Notes under the pieces: model-generated
What the model was told of the DNA's origin: nothing
Databases searched by the model: none
The model's input: only the letters and a program-made list of their open reading frames with translations
Part shown: positions 20,841 to 30,664 of the stretch, in pieces
Position numbering within the stretch: the stretch's first letter is position 1
How the letters are laid out: every line of letters begins with the position of its first letter
Position numbers and translations under genes: made by a program
DNA from: Zygaena filipendulae
Taxonomy: Eukaryota > Arthropoda > Insecta > Lepidoptera > Zygaenidae
Direction of reading: 5' to 3'
Assembly: GCA_907165275.2 (NCBI GenBank)
Contig: OU015650.1
Coordinates: 2,510,001-2,574,000, forward strand
DNA: 64,000 nucleotides

Positions 20841-21765
20841 TATAATTTTGTATGTATTTAGTGAAAAACTGTTAATTTGAAATTACAAACAGACACTTCA
20901 ATTTTATTTATAGGTATGTATCAGAAACCTGTTGCCTATAGGTACGTAAATAATTATATATATTATATACCTTTTATCGTAACTTGCGGCAGGCTAAGTG
21001 CACTATGTGCGAAAGGTCATAAAGGAACAATCTTTAGCTTAACTATATAGACCAAGTCAAAAAAAACGAAAGGAAATGACATTTATTCTCGCATAAATTC
21101 TCACACAAAAGATATGAAAGCACAAACACACAATCAAATATCAACACAGCTAGGTATCTCTGACATCTTCAGTTCAGTAGAAGGGACACCAATTCACAAT
21201 TAACTAAGTGAATAAGTCTATTAATTAATTAATTACTGCAATTAAGAATACACAATATATCATTACACCGCATGAATTCCAAATTCTATCCGTATAGGTT
21301 TTTAAAAGAAGTTTATTTTTGCCTCAGATAACTATTTCTGTATTATCCAAACGGCGGAATGTGTGTGTGAGATATATAAAAACCTATTTAAGAACGATTC
21401 ATTGGCGCGACGCGATGTTGACCTACTAAATTATATCATACAAGTTACGGACTGACACGTATATTTCTATACAGTTCAATAGACGAACACACAACACTAC
21501 GAAAACATTGTGGGAAATCGTAGATAAAATTAAAAATATTATCTACAAAAAGTTTAAATTGACTCCGAAACTGAATCGATAGTTCTAATTATTTATATAT
21601 ATATTTCTGAGAGAAATATTCTTTGTAATTGTGGTGTCAGTTAACTCAGTAGTTATAGCTATATAGTAATGATAATCTTCCTTCCATTATATTAATTTTT
21701 TTATATTTAAATTTAAATATTTTTTCAAATTCCATTCTGTGACATACCATAAACAAGACGCGCTA
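20841..21765. other. AT-rich stretch, nothing recognised
   Basis: No shared repeat, inverted ends or credible exon. Confidence 0.45.
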
Positions 21766-21969
21766 TCCTACTAATATTATAAATGTGAAAGAGTGGATGT
21801 TTAGATGTTTGGATGTTTTTTACTCAATCACGCAAAAACGCCTGAATGGATTTGGATGAAATTTGGCATGCACGTTGTCACCGAGATGGACATAGGGTAC
21901 TTTTTATCCTGGAATTCCCGCGGGAACTCCGAAATTACTGCGGGTCTATTATATAGCGGGCACAGCTAG
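21766..21969 (+). mobile_element. Helitron-like element, complete
   Basis: Best-preserved ends in the window: A then TCCTACTAATATTATAAATG at the left, CACAGCTAG then T at the right. Subtype with GGATGTTTAGATG, ACTCAATCACGCAAAAACG and GGATTTGGATGAAATTTGGC. Confidence 0.85.
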
Positions 21970-22871
21970 TCTATTATAAATTTACGCTCCTCATGAATAC
22001 TATCGTTATCTGAAAATATTACTATTTCTTATTTTCTTATTTTAACAAAAACCAAGATTGATTTTTAAAAATTATCGCTGCACATCTAGACGGAGCTCAC
22101 AAGGCCTGCCCTCCACCGCTACATGACAATGACCACCACGACAACCGCCCTTGATATCCTCATAGAGTCTGACCCAATCATCTTCACCAAAGACTACGCT
22201 CACTTCTATACATATTCACCATTATCTACCATTACCATACATGTGCTTTGCCCAATGGGCGCCTAGTGGTGCTTTGCAGTTCAATTGTTTATAACAAAAA
22301 AGATTAAAATTCTTCAGTTTCGTTTGTACATATGTTTCGTTTGTATATTGTAGTTCTATCCATTTAGTCATTTCTGATGCCGCAGGGAAACGAGCATTGC
22401 TCTCTCCGTTACCCTGAGAATATACCTAAGTACATAAAGTTAATTTTAATCGTATAAATATTAAATCCAGAATAAGGATATAACTATTTTGAAATTTCCC
22501 AATAAAACAGATCGTTCATGTATATCCATACTATTTAAAAGTCAATAACTACCTAATGTTTGTATATTCAGTAAGATACACATACCTAGTTCATATTTCG
22601 CATCCCTAGGCATTTCAGCAGTCTCGATTTTGTTTATATTGTGAGACATATTTGTATTGCGTTGTTCTGCTCAGCAAACAACAACTTACTCGTATGTAAT
22701 ATGTACATTTATATTAAACGAAATCTTGATTCATAGAGTTCATTTATAGAGTACTTGACTCATTTATAGTGTCGAGGAACTTTCAAAAAGATTCAAAATT
22801 AAAATGGAGAGGTATCAAATTTGTAAGAGTTGGGCATCAATTAAGACTAATTTTGAAATATCATACTATAT
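21970..22871. other. stretch with a GC-richer, unidentified part
   Basis: Between 22080 and 22440 the composition is less AT-rich, with GCTTTGCCCAATGGGCGCC and GCCGCAGGGAAACGAGC. Reading frames are broken by stops on both strands. It might be a decayed retroelement or a 3' UTR. I cannot place it. Confidence 0.35.
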
Positions 22872-23110
22872 GGACGCAGATAAGCAATAACATGTTAACC
22901 CACAAAATTAAGTTATTGATTCAGAACCATTTATTGAGAGTTGGGGAACGTTTTATAATTATGTGTTTACCTTATTACATTGCTTAAATATGTAACTAAA
23001 TATTGAACATAAAAAATGTTGACAAAACAAAATGGCGCTCCTACTTTTAAAACACGATTTACTCAAAATTTCTCCAGTGTGGGTTAACACACTATTGCTT
23101 ATCTATGTCC
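22872..23110 (+). mobile_element. TIR element, family B, 4-bp duplication ATAT
   Basis: Ends are GGACGCAGATAAGCAATAAC and, inverted, GGACATAGATAAGCAATAG, continuing into TGTTAACCCACA on both sides (TIR about 33 bp). ATAT flanks it at 22868-22871 and 23111-23114. The interior has ATTGAGAGTTGGGGAACG and AAAACAAAATGGCG. No protein is encoded. Confidence 0.8.
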
Positions 23111-23730
23111 ATATATTATTTCCAAGCAGCAAAATGTGCTAATATACCTACTTATCCTAAGCCTACGATTTTTTTATTCCAATAGAAGCCCTCGAAACGT
23201 TTATAAAATCGCGTTTGGGCGCAGTTAAACCTATTTTGACCAATAGACGTTTTTTTAAGGTTCTAGTCAATTATTATACCAAATGTAAGTAGATAATGTA
23301 GTGTGATGTAGTGTAGATACAAAAAAAGATATAAATGAGAACATACCTATTAAATCCTAAAACAAAATCGTAACGGAACAGAAATCTTGACCCAGAACTT
23401 TCAATCCAAGGCTTTCAGTATTTAATCCCAAAACGTTATCATGTTTGAAGCTGCAACTAACGTTGTACAGCGGACATCAAAGGAAATGCAAAACGCTATC
23501 AAATGACACCCGATAATGAATTCTAGAGCACATTCCTGTCCAGGCTGCATTTACCTATAGATCTTTTGGCACGTTGAAGGTGAAATTTTAGCTGGAAATG
23601 GAAGTGAAGTTTAAAAGAGCTCATCAACATTACCTCGGTATAATTTTCTTATGCGTTTCGCTAATAGAGATTGGATTGACCTGCCGGAGTCTGTTTCATG
23701 CAAGAAACCAGAGAACAACTGGTAATAATA
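23111..23730. other. stretch without recognised feature
   Basis: AT-rich with a less AT-rich part at 23500-23720. The 68-codon frame there runs into the neighbouring TIR element and is not credible. Confidence 0.45.
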
Positions 23731-24116
23731 TGTGGGTTTCCAAGCTTAAAGGTACCAGTTCTTGGCATTTAGTTTCCGAGATATACGAGGTTTTGTTAAG
23801 TTAGGTGAAAAAATTGCGTCCGCGATTTTAATTGAATCAATTTTCAATTTTCTAAAATTTCATATATATCTTAATCTACAATAATATATAAGAATCTATG
23901 TAACAAGCAAGTAAAAGTGTTTTTTTTTTTACTCTAACTTTTGGATTGCTTTTTCTTAAATCGAGCTTTTCAGAATTTCAACTTCAAATGTCTGATAAGA
24001 AAAACTGTGCTGGTTTTTGAATATTTTTTCAATACTATCAATTGACTATTCTAGATACCAAATCTAGTCTTGATTCAATACCCCACTACTGATACCTTTT
24101 AACCTGGACGCCCACA
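23731..24116 (+). mobile_element. TIR element, family C, TA-flanked, copy 1
   Basis: Ends TGTGGGTTTCCAAGCTTAAA and, inverted, TGTGGGCGTCCAGGTTAAAA, both followed by GGTACCAGT or GGTATCAGT. TA flanks both sides, fitting a Tc1/mariner-type insertion. The inverted second copy is at 37587. The interior includes TTAGTTTCCGAGATATA and AAAATTGCGTCCGCGATTTT. Confidence 0.75.
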
Positions 24117-24164
24117 TAAAGCAATTTGGTCCTAAACTAAACAGAACTAGGTAACTGATGTAAT

Positions 24165-24340
24165 ATCTTATTACTTTTTTGTAAATACAATTATACTTTT
24201 GACACTAAACATCCAGTCTCAGTAAACACCAATGTTTATTATAATTAGAAATGTTTAACCTGATGCGGGAATCGAACCCGCGACACAATGTCATAGCAGT
24301 CAGGTTTATATACTACTTCCCCGACGGTACGATTAATTAT
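24165..24340 (-). mobile_element. tRNA-derived SINE, minus strand
   Basis: Read on the minus strand: CCGTCGGGGAAGTAGTATA, then the B box CGCGGGTTCGATTCCCGC, followed by GGTGTTTACTGAGACTGG and TGTTTAGTGTC, which match the SINE body at 7.7 kb. No poly-A tail is visible at its 3' end. Confidence 0.65.
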
Positions 24341-24624
24341 TTACACGGTGTTCTTTTTAATCTGTAAGATTACCTAAAAAGTGTATGGATATATGTATTG
24401 AAACGAGCCGGCTCTTACCTGCAAGTATCGGTACAAATACATAGGAACCTTGACATTAGGCTTCGATTGTTTGCCGCCACACCTGAGCTACATCTACCTA
24501 TAGAATACCGACCGACGCGCCCCTAAGCCCCCTAACGATCGATATGTCGGGGGTAGGATACTATACGCCACCGGCATTCGACCGGGCCTGTTATCAAATA
24601 ACAGAGCAATGTTTAATACTAGTG

Positions 24625-24732
24625 CATACTTCACGTTTTCAGAGGTACAGAAAAGGATATAGGGTACTTTTATCTCGGAATTCCCGCGGGATCTTCGAAA
24701 TTAACGCGGGTGAAACCGCGGGGAACAGTTAC
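24625..24732 (+). mobile_element. Helitron-like 3' part
   Basis: CACGTTTTCAGAGGTACAG, GGATATAGGGTACTTTTATC, then the terminal hairpin CGCGGGTGAAACCGCG. The final CTAG has become TTAC. Confidence 0.7.
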
Positions 24733-24744
24733 TAACTTGTTGGT

Positions 24745-24895
24745 CACGTCTTCACACCTTAACTACTCAACTGATTATAGTTAAATTTTGCATACAAATT
24801 GTCAGGGTTAGGTACGGGAAAGGACAGGGTACTTTTATCCCAGATTTTCACGGGAACTTCGAAATTAACACGAGTAAAACTGTGGCGTGAACTAG
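24745..24895 (+). mobile_element. Helitron-like element, 5'-truncated, tandem to the previous one
   Basis: CACACCTTAACTACTCAACTG, ATTTTGCATACAAATTGTCAGG, GGACAGGGTACTTTTATCCC and terminal CTAG at 24892-24895. Same direction as the copy just upstream. Confidence 0.65.
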
Positions 24896-25739
24896 TACCT
24901 ACCAAACAAAACTATTGTTTGCTAATTTATATGAACGCGCACAAACTTTGTACGTATTTGTATGGTACTTAGCACGTAGTTCGTAGCTCGTAGCGAGACG
25001 TATAGCGTAGCTGAAGTCTGTCTGAAAAAGTGTCGCTTCTTTGCCTATAGTAATAATTGCTATTCTTTGGTACCAGTATAAGGCATCGAGAAAGAGAACC
25101 GACACTTGTCCGATCATCTCAAGTTGATTGGGCTCCGTCCATCGACGATTTCAATGAATCGATTCGAACAAACAATCGAGTCACGTGCTGATTTCACGAC
25201 GACGTGGGAAGATGGAAGCTAATAGCACCCGTATCCCCTTTACAAGTTACGAAGTTATTGTGTACAAGTTCTTGTTGCACGGCGCCTTTTTTGCTAGATG
25301 CGAACACAAGACATGAACAGAGAAAAAAAAGCGAAAAAATAACTTAAATATCAATACAACTTTTTATAACAGGTCACTCAATAAGCAACAAGACTAACGA
25401 CTACAAAAGTAGTATATGTAGTTAGTAGTTACCTTCACTTTAAGTATAAAAAAACTTAAAGGACAGTTCAACAACACGTAAAAGTTATGCCCTGAGCATT
25501 TTTTAAATTAATAAAGGGTTTTGGAAATAAATTTTGAATAAAATTATAGTAAAATAAATAAAAATATTGAAGTAAATTCAATAAATAAATAATTATCTAC
25601 ACAATATAATGATCCTACACATAGTAAAGTAACGTGATTAGGTTATATACGCATTTAGCTAAGTTACGAGAGTAGAACCATGTATTTGCGGCCAGAAATT
25701 ATATGTATAAATCTAGACAATAACAGTAACTCATGGATG
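24896..25739. other. stretch with GTAGCTCGTAGC words, otherwise unassigned
   Basis: GTAGTTCGTAGCTCGTAGCG at about 24977 resembles words at 17.15 and 35.23 kb, perhaps remnants of one MITE family. The 72-codon minus frame at 24899-25117 has no motif. Confidence 0.4.
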
Positions 25740-25930
25740 CGATTGATTTACTCTCAAAGGACACAATACTCGCAAACAGTTCCGTGATAATTAATATCCT
25801 ATAACTTTTACAACTATTTAGAGCTAACTAATAATAATAATCTTTGTCCTTTGACCCTTTGAATTAATCAGGATTAATAACATAATTATTAAGATTCGTC
25901 GATTAATTTAGCGATAAAAAATAACATATA
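25740..25930. promoter_or_regulatory. possible regulatory block: nuclear-receptor-like and homeodomain sites
   Basis: CTTTGTCCTTTGACCCTTTG contains direct repeats like an HNF4/COUP site. Around it are GATAATTAATATCC, GAATTAATCAGGATTAATAA and CGATTAATTTAGCG. The block is unique in the window. Function is inferred only from motif density. Confidence 0.3.
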
Positions 25931-26549
25931 TTTTTTTGCCTAAATAATAGTTTATTTGAACAAACGAATTTTGAGTTAAAAACACGAAGAATGAAGATGG
26001 TGGAAAAATTTGAGCGGAAACTAAAATGGACAAAATGATAGGTTAAATTTTATTTAATAGTCTGATCCGACAAACGTTGTATTGTGTGAAACTTTAATAT
26101 ATTATTTATATTTAAAATATTCTATAGACAGAGCACTCTTCAGTTTGTCTAGCAACTTAATCTATTATTTTTTTCTTTAAAAACATTATTCAGACTGTTC
26201 TTAAGTGATGCGCTTACCAACGAACAACATTTACCTTATTTTTATTTATACTATAAAGCATAAAATTAGGTAAGTATATATATTTTATATAATCCCTTAT
26301 GTTTTAGAAATGAATGTTGTATCTCATTTCTTATTGTGCATATTTAGCTGTTGGGTTTTGAAAATTAAATATTTAATTAAATATTATTGTTAAAAATTAT
26401 ACGTTTAACAAATACTCTACAAAACAAGAGTATATTCAAATTTTGGTTGGTTCTCAATCATAAGCAGACGACATAATTTGAAGGAAATAAAAAACTAAAA
26501 AGAGAAATTCAGAGAGCCTTTCAAATGGTACAGTAAAAAAGCGGCAAAT
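25931..26549. other. very AT-rich stretch, nothing recognised
   Basis: No repeats shared with the rest of the window and no credible exon. Confidence 0.5.
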
Positions 26550-26700
26550 GTGCGTTCTCCACATTTACTTGGCAATGAGCCGGGAGAGAGAATAGCGTAT
26601 TACAAAGTTCCCTGAAATGTGGTTATGCTTATCACAACGGCACAAGGTTCACTTTTGTCCCATTCGTATCGCTCTAAACTGCATAAGTAAACTGGCTTCG
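26550..26700. promoter_or_regulatory. possible regulatory block: Runx/GATA-like sites
   Basis: Unique, less AT-rich block with AAATGTGGTTATGCTTATCA, combining a Runx core TGTGGTTA and a GATA core CTTATC, followed by CACAACGGCAC. Motif evidence only. Confidence 0.25.
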
Positions 26701-27035
26701 CTACTTGTATAAGTATAAAATTTTATTTTTTCTCTACTTTTCTGCTGCACCGCGTCTTTAACATAAATTGTGTCGGGTATTTAAAAAAATGTGTGTACCT
26801 ATAAAATAAAGTAAAACAAAAAACCTCCTCTAAAACAAAATTTTATAAACAGGTACCTAAATTTCGTACTATATATTATAAAATCACTGATTCCCTCAGT
26901 TTGACTAGCATTTGTTACGGAATTCCCTCGGAAATTGTTGTACTGGGACAAAAAATATTTCAGATGTTAATTTTTGATAGCGTATTTGAAAATAAGCTAG
27001 CTTAGCTTAGCTATAGCTTATTGCTAATATTATAA

Positions 27036-27346
27036 TACTAATATTATAAAGCTGAAGAGTTTGTTTGTTTGCTTGAACGCGCTAATCTTAGGAAATACTG
27101 GTCTGATTTGAAAAATTCTTTCAGTGTTAAATAGCCCATTTATCGAGGAAGGCTATATATCATCACTCTAAGGCTAATAGGAGCGGAGCAGCAATAAAAA
27201 ATATTGCTAAAACGGTAAAAAATATTCCTTTGGAGAGCTTCCATTGCGTACGCTGCGTCAACGGTTAGTTGTGGAATATATTTTATTAGTTAGGAATATT
27301 TTTTTTTCTTCAAGTTAACACGCGTGAATCCGTGGGGCACAGCTAG
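27036..27346 (+). mobile_element. Helitron-like element, GAACGCGCTAATC subtype
   Basis: TACTAATATTATAAAGCTGAAG, TTGAACGCGCTAATCTTAGG, CGAGGAAGGCTATATATCAT, AATAGGAGCGGAGCAGC and TTCCATTGCGTACGCTGCGT, with CTAG at 27343-27346 followed by T. A second copy of this subtype ends at 62711. Confidence 0.75.
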
Positions 27347-27475
27347 TATTATAATACCGCTTTTCACTTCAACGATCACATTTTCACGCTTAAAAATTAG
27401 GAATACTATATTTTTATCTGTGGGAGGGTACCTACAGTGCTCTACTTTTACTATAGAATACCTTCAAAAGTTTCA

Positions 27476-27673
27476 GTTCTGTTCCCCGCGGTTTCACCCG
27501 CGTTAATTTTTAAGTTCCCGCGGGGATTCTGGGAAAAAAGTACCCTATGTCCTTCTCTGTACCCCTGACAATGTGTATGCGAAATTTCATGATGATCGGT
27601 CGAGCCGTTTACGCGTGAAAGCGTAACAGACCGACGGACAGACAGGGCTACTTTCGCATTTATAATATAGGGA
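27476..27673 (-). mobile_element. Helitron-like element, upstream member of an abutted pair
   Basis: Minus strand: 5' TC is the complement of 27672-27673 and touches the CTAG of the next element with no base between. The 3' end at 27476 has lost CTAG but keeps CCCCGCGGTTTCACCCGCG. Confidence 0.8.
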
Positions 27674-27871
27674 CTAGCTGTTCCCCGCGGTTTCACCCGC
27701 GGAAATTTCGGAGATCCCGCGTGAATTCCGAAATAAAAAGGACTCTATGTCCTTCTCGGTACCGCCGACAACGTGTGTGCAAAATTTCACGACGATCAGT
27801 TCAGCCGTTAAAAGGCGTGAAAGCGTAACAAACAAACTCACTTTCGCATTCATAATATTAGTACCTAAGGA
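27674..27871 (-). mobile_element. Helitron-like element, downstream member of an abutted pair
   Basis: CTAG at 27674-27677, then CTGTTCCCCGCGGTTTCACC, CAAAATTTCACGACGATCAG, and the 5' end near 27871. A 5-bp CCTAA insertion (27864-27868) sits just inside the 5' terminus, so on the element's own strand it reads TCC-TTAGG-TAC. Confidence 0.85.
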
Positions 27872-27989
27872 TTATTGAGTTGTGATAATTGTATGCGTGG
27901 GTTTCTTTAACTCTGATATTTTATTTTTGGGAGAAGATCTAATTTATTAAGTAACCTAATGAAATGTGCTTGACATTTCCATGTTCAAC

Positions 27990-28290
27990 GATAACGCTGC
28001 GCTGCAGCTCTGCGAAAGAAATAAAATTATTCCGCCGTTCCATGCTATCTGAGAGAGTGTTTTCGAAAATGGTACAATTTTAATGATAATAAGGCAGTGA
28101 GAGCATCGGGCGCTTCTCAATAAGTAATTAATCCTGTCCCGTCTACAGGGAAATGTAATTAAGCGTCGAACGGATCGCCATTATTGGAATGATTTGAAGT
28201 ATAATTGCGCATTAATGAAAATGGGAGTCGTTCAACTATCGCCAAGACAATCGGCGGGGCTTAAGTTTATTTATGATTATAAGAGTAGGT
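27990..28290. promoter_or_regulatory. strong candidate cis-regulatory module
   Basis: Unique sequence with dense homeodomain-type cores: TTTTAATGATAATAAGG, AAGTAATTAATCCTGTCCC, ATGTAATTAAGCGTCG, GCGCATTAATGAAAATGG and GTTTATTTATGATTAT. CCATTATTGG and GACAATCGGCGGGG lie between them. The mix of GC-rich words and TAAT cores looks like a conserved non-coding element. It lies about 250-500 bp upstream of the TATA-bearing promoter candidate. There is no open frame of note. Confidence 0.4.
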
Positions 28291-28511
28291 AGATGTTACT
28301 GAACTGAATAAGATCATTATACCATACCGTAATATATCGAATACGTAAAACTTAAACCAGCAAAATTACCAAATATCTACCCAAATTGCAAGTAGGTATC
28401 ATAAAATAATCGTAACAAAATATGCATATTGTAGTGTATGTGTCTATAAGTAGGTAGATATAATACGTTGTCTCATGTACCCAGAGAGGGTATAAATAAA
28501 TATCGTGGGGA

Positions 28512-28604
28512 TATATAAAGATTGTCAACATCACCCGACGGGTAGTCTGTTGTTAGGCGCGGAGCGAGTCGGACGTGCGCTCGCGCAAGGTTCTAGGAGT
28601 AGTA
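28512..28604 (+). promoter_or_regulatory. candidate core promoter with short first exon
   Basis: TATATAAAG at 28512-28520 is a good TATA box. About 31 bp on, near 28543, CpG-rich sequence begins (GGCGCGGAGCGAGTCGG). It reaches AGTA followed by GTGAGT, a strong donor sequence at 28605-28610. This would make a non-coding first exon of about 60 bp. Only motif spacing supports it. Confidence 0.28.
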
Positions 28605-28619
28605 GTGAGTCAGTGATAA

Positions 28620-29867
28620 ACCTATACGTAGTGACGCGGCAAACACTACACATATCATAATTCTTGTTTATAATTTTAGAATCATCGCTACGATTTGATT
28701 TTTTTGATTATTCTACAACAGACTACACAGACACCCTTGCAACTATACTTACACATACACACAACATAATATTAGATAATTATGAATTTTCACATTTGCG
28801 ATTCGAAACAACTTTAAAATTCTTTTAGTCTTAATTCTTTACTTTTTAATATCCTTCACTGATGACCTTGTTTGGGACGGCCCAGGATTAAAACGGAAAT
28901 AGGAAACGAGATAAAAGTCTTTCACATTACAAATAATTAGGTATATTATTTCAAATTCTCCTTTCCGAATGCCATAGCAATCCTATAAAGAAAATTTCCT
29001 TTTGAATCGTTATATCGTAGCAATGACTTAAAAAAAAACCCCGAGCGAATCCGTAGAGGATAACACGGGAGGCCACTTCAAAGGGAAGTTCACGAGAAAT
29101 ATTTAAGAGAAGTTTTTAATTAAATTACTCACGGGTCCGCCTTCTTTGGAACTTCGCTGATGCCATCGGAAGCGCTCCAGTAGAAAATATCGGGAGGTGA
29201 TAATTAATTTGACACAGAAATTTCTTTTGTATGTAAATTATGAGATGGTATCAAATTGTAAGTAATAGGCAAACGAAAAAGTGAACGCACGCAGGTAAAA
29301 TTATACGTAGGTACCTACTTATTCGACAAGAATACCTAAATGTTGGGTTCTTCCTCTTCAATTTTTATCGCATTAAATTTGGCGAATGACAATTTTTTTA
29401 TAGATACCTAATTAAAATAACTTCTTCTTCAAATGGTGATTGAAATATCCAATAACGCGACAGGCGTCCACTCACTTCGACCTCCATCCGATGGGTTCGA
29501 CGCTAACTTTAAGCGCCTCACTTTCGTTGACTTACGCGCGTCACTTCCGTTATCGTTGAAAAATAAATAATTTAATTGTTTGTGTAGAGCAAATGAATAT
29601 TAATTATTGTATTCGTCAGAGGGATAGTACAAATTTGTATTCAGTTGGCATCAGGGAAGACGTTCGTTGAATCCCATACTGCTCAACTGTTATTTTGTTC
29701 CTTCCTCAGAAGCTCTTCGTCAATAAAGTAAATATTGGATAACCTCCTAAAATCACAATGGCGATCTATAAAGGCGATGCATAATTAGTTGTAGATACTT
29801 ATTTAATTTAAAAAAAAACATAATTATTTTATTTTTTACACCTATATTGAAATTTTATTTTCAGCAT
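28620..29867. other. stretch with some GC-richer unique parts
   Basis: No repeats recognised. The part 29450-29620 mixes CpG-rich words with TTTAATTGTTTG and GAATATTAATTATTG and could be regulatory. No credible exon. Confidence 0.35.
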
Positions 29868-29990
29868 TTTTTTTTTATGACATAGGGGGCAAACGGGCAA
29901 GTGGTACACCTGATGGTAAGCGATTACCGCCGCCCATAGACATCTGCAACACCAGAAGGCATGCAGGTGCGTTGCCGACCTGGAATGGAA
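29868..29990 (-). mobile_element. 3' fragment of a poly-A retroelement (GGGCGGCGGTAATC family), copy 1
   Basis: The plus strand begins with a T run and then ATAGGGGGCAAACGGGC, ACACCTGATGGTAAGCG, and ATTACCGCCGCCCATAGAC, ending GTTGCCGACCTGGAATGG. On the minus strand this is a 3' end followed by poly-A. It is a very common lepidopteran repeat. Only the terminal 120 bp are present. Confidence 0.65.
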
Positions 29991-30054
29991 TTGTTTTATT
30001 TAAAAGAAAAAATGTTTTAAATTATTTTCAAAAAGAGAAACGCCGTAGAGTAAA

Positions 30055-30260
30055 TTTTAAAACGGGTGAACTCGGGTGAATCGAGCGTCGGGTCCGTCCG
30101 CGACCGATAAAGCGGCAAAGCCACCCATTTGTCAGCGCCGCACACGTTATGAGCCGCAAAACTGACACTTTAGATAGTCGGGTTGGAGCTGAGCTTTCAA
30201 TTAGGGTATCTTTAAAGCTGTTCTCGGAGCCCCAATCTCCCCGCGGGGCATAAAAATGAC
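30055..30260. promoter_or_regulatory. possible regulatory block, GC-rich and unique
   Basis: GTCCGTCCGCGACCGATAAAG, GCCACCCATTTGTCAGCG, ATGAGCCGCAAAACTGACAC and TTTCAATTAGGGTATC follow one another in a GC-richer island without open frames. Runx-like, GATA-like and homeodomain-like words are present. Motif evidence only. Confidence 0.25.
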
Positions 30261-30320
30261 ATCGTTTTATATCAATAGAAACAGTAATATTTGATTGCGT
30301 ATGTATCTATGGGTTAAATT

Positions 30321-30664
30321 GGACATAGATAAGCAATAGTGTGTTAACCCACACTGGAGAAATTTAGAGTAAATTAAAGTTTTAAAATTATAGCGCAATT
30401 TTGTGTCAATATTTTTTATGTTCAATATTTAGTTACATATTTAAACAATGTAATAAGGTAAACACACAATTAAAAAACGTTCTCTAACTCTCAATAAATT
30501 GTTCTGAATCAATAACTTCATTATGTGGGTTAACATAATGGTGCTGGTTGCACATAGAATTATAATTATTTTGTAAGCTAGATTAAGTAATATTTTGTGT
30601 GCAACTGTTTGGTGACCCAAATAATTAAAAAAAAAAAAAAAACATTTATTGCTTATCTGCGTCC
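30321..30664 (-). mobile_element. TIR element, family B, 4-bp duplication AATT
   Basis: Ends GGACATAGATAAGCAATAG and, inverted, GGACGCAGATAAGCAATAA. AATT flanks it at 30317-30320 and 30665-30668. Inverted relative to the copy at 22872 and longer because of the poly-A insertion inside its right arm. Confidence 0.8.
30540..30645 (+). mobile_element. short poly-A retroelement nested in a family B element
   Basis: GTGCTGGTTGCACATAGAAT through GTGTGCAACTGTTTGGTGACCC, ending in a run of about 16 A. It interrupts the right TIR (AACATAATG before, ACATTTATTG after), so AACAT or similar may be its target duplication. Probably a 5'-truncated LINE or SINE end. Confidence 0.55.

Noticed and set aside
24240..24340. 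tRNA gene on the minus strand (perfect T arm)
   Set aside because: The T arm is good, but no matching acceptor stem or D arm can be folded, and downstream sequence matches a SINE body.
26885..26950. Another inverted Helitron 3' end (GATTCCCTCAGTTTGACTAGC)
   Set aside because: Too few consensus bases remain and the CTAG is at the wrong place relative to the hairpin.
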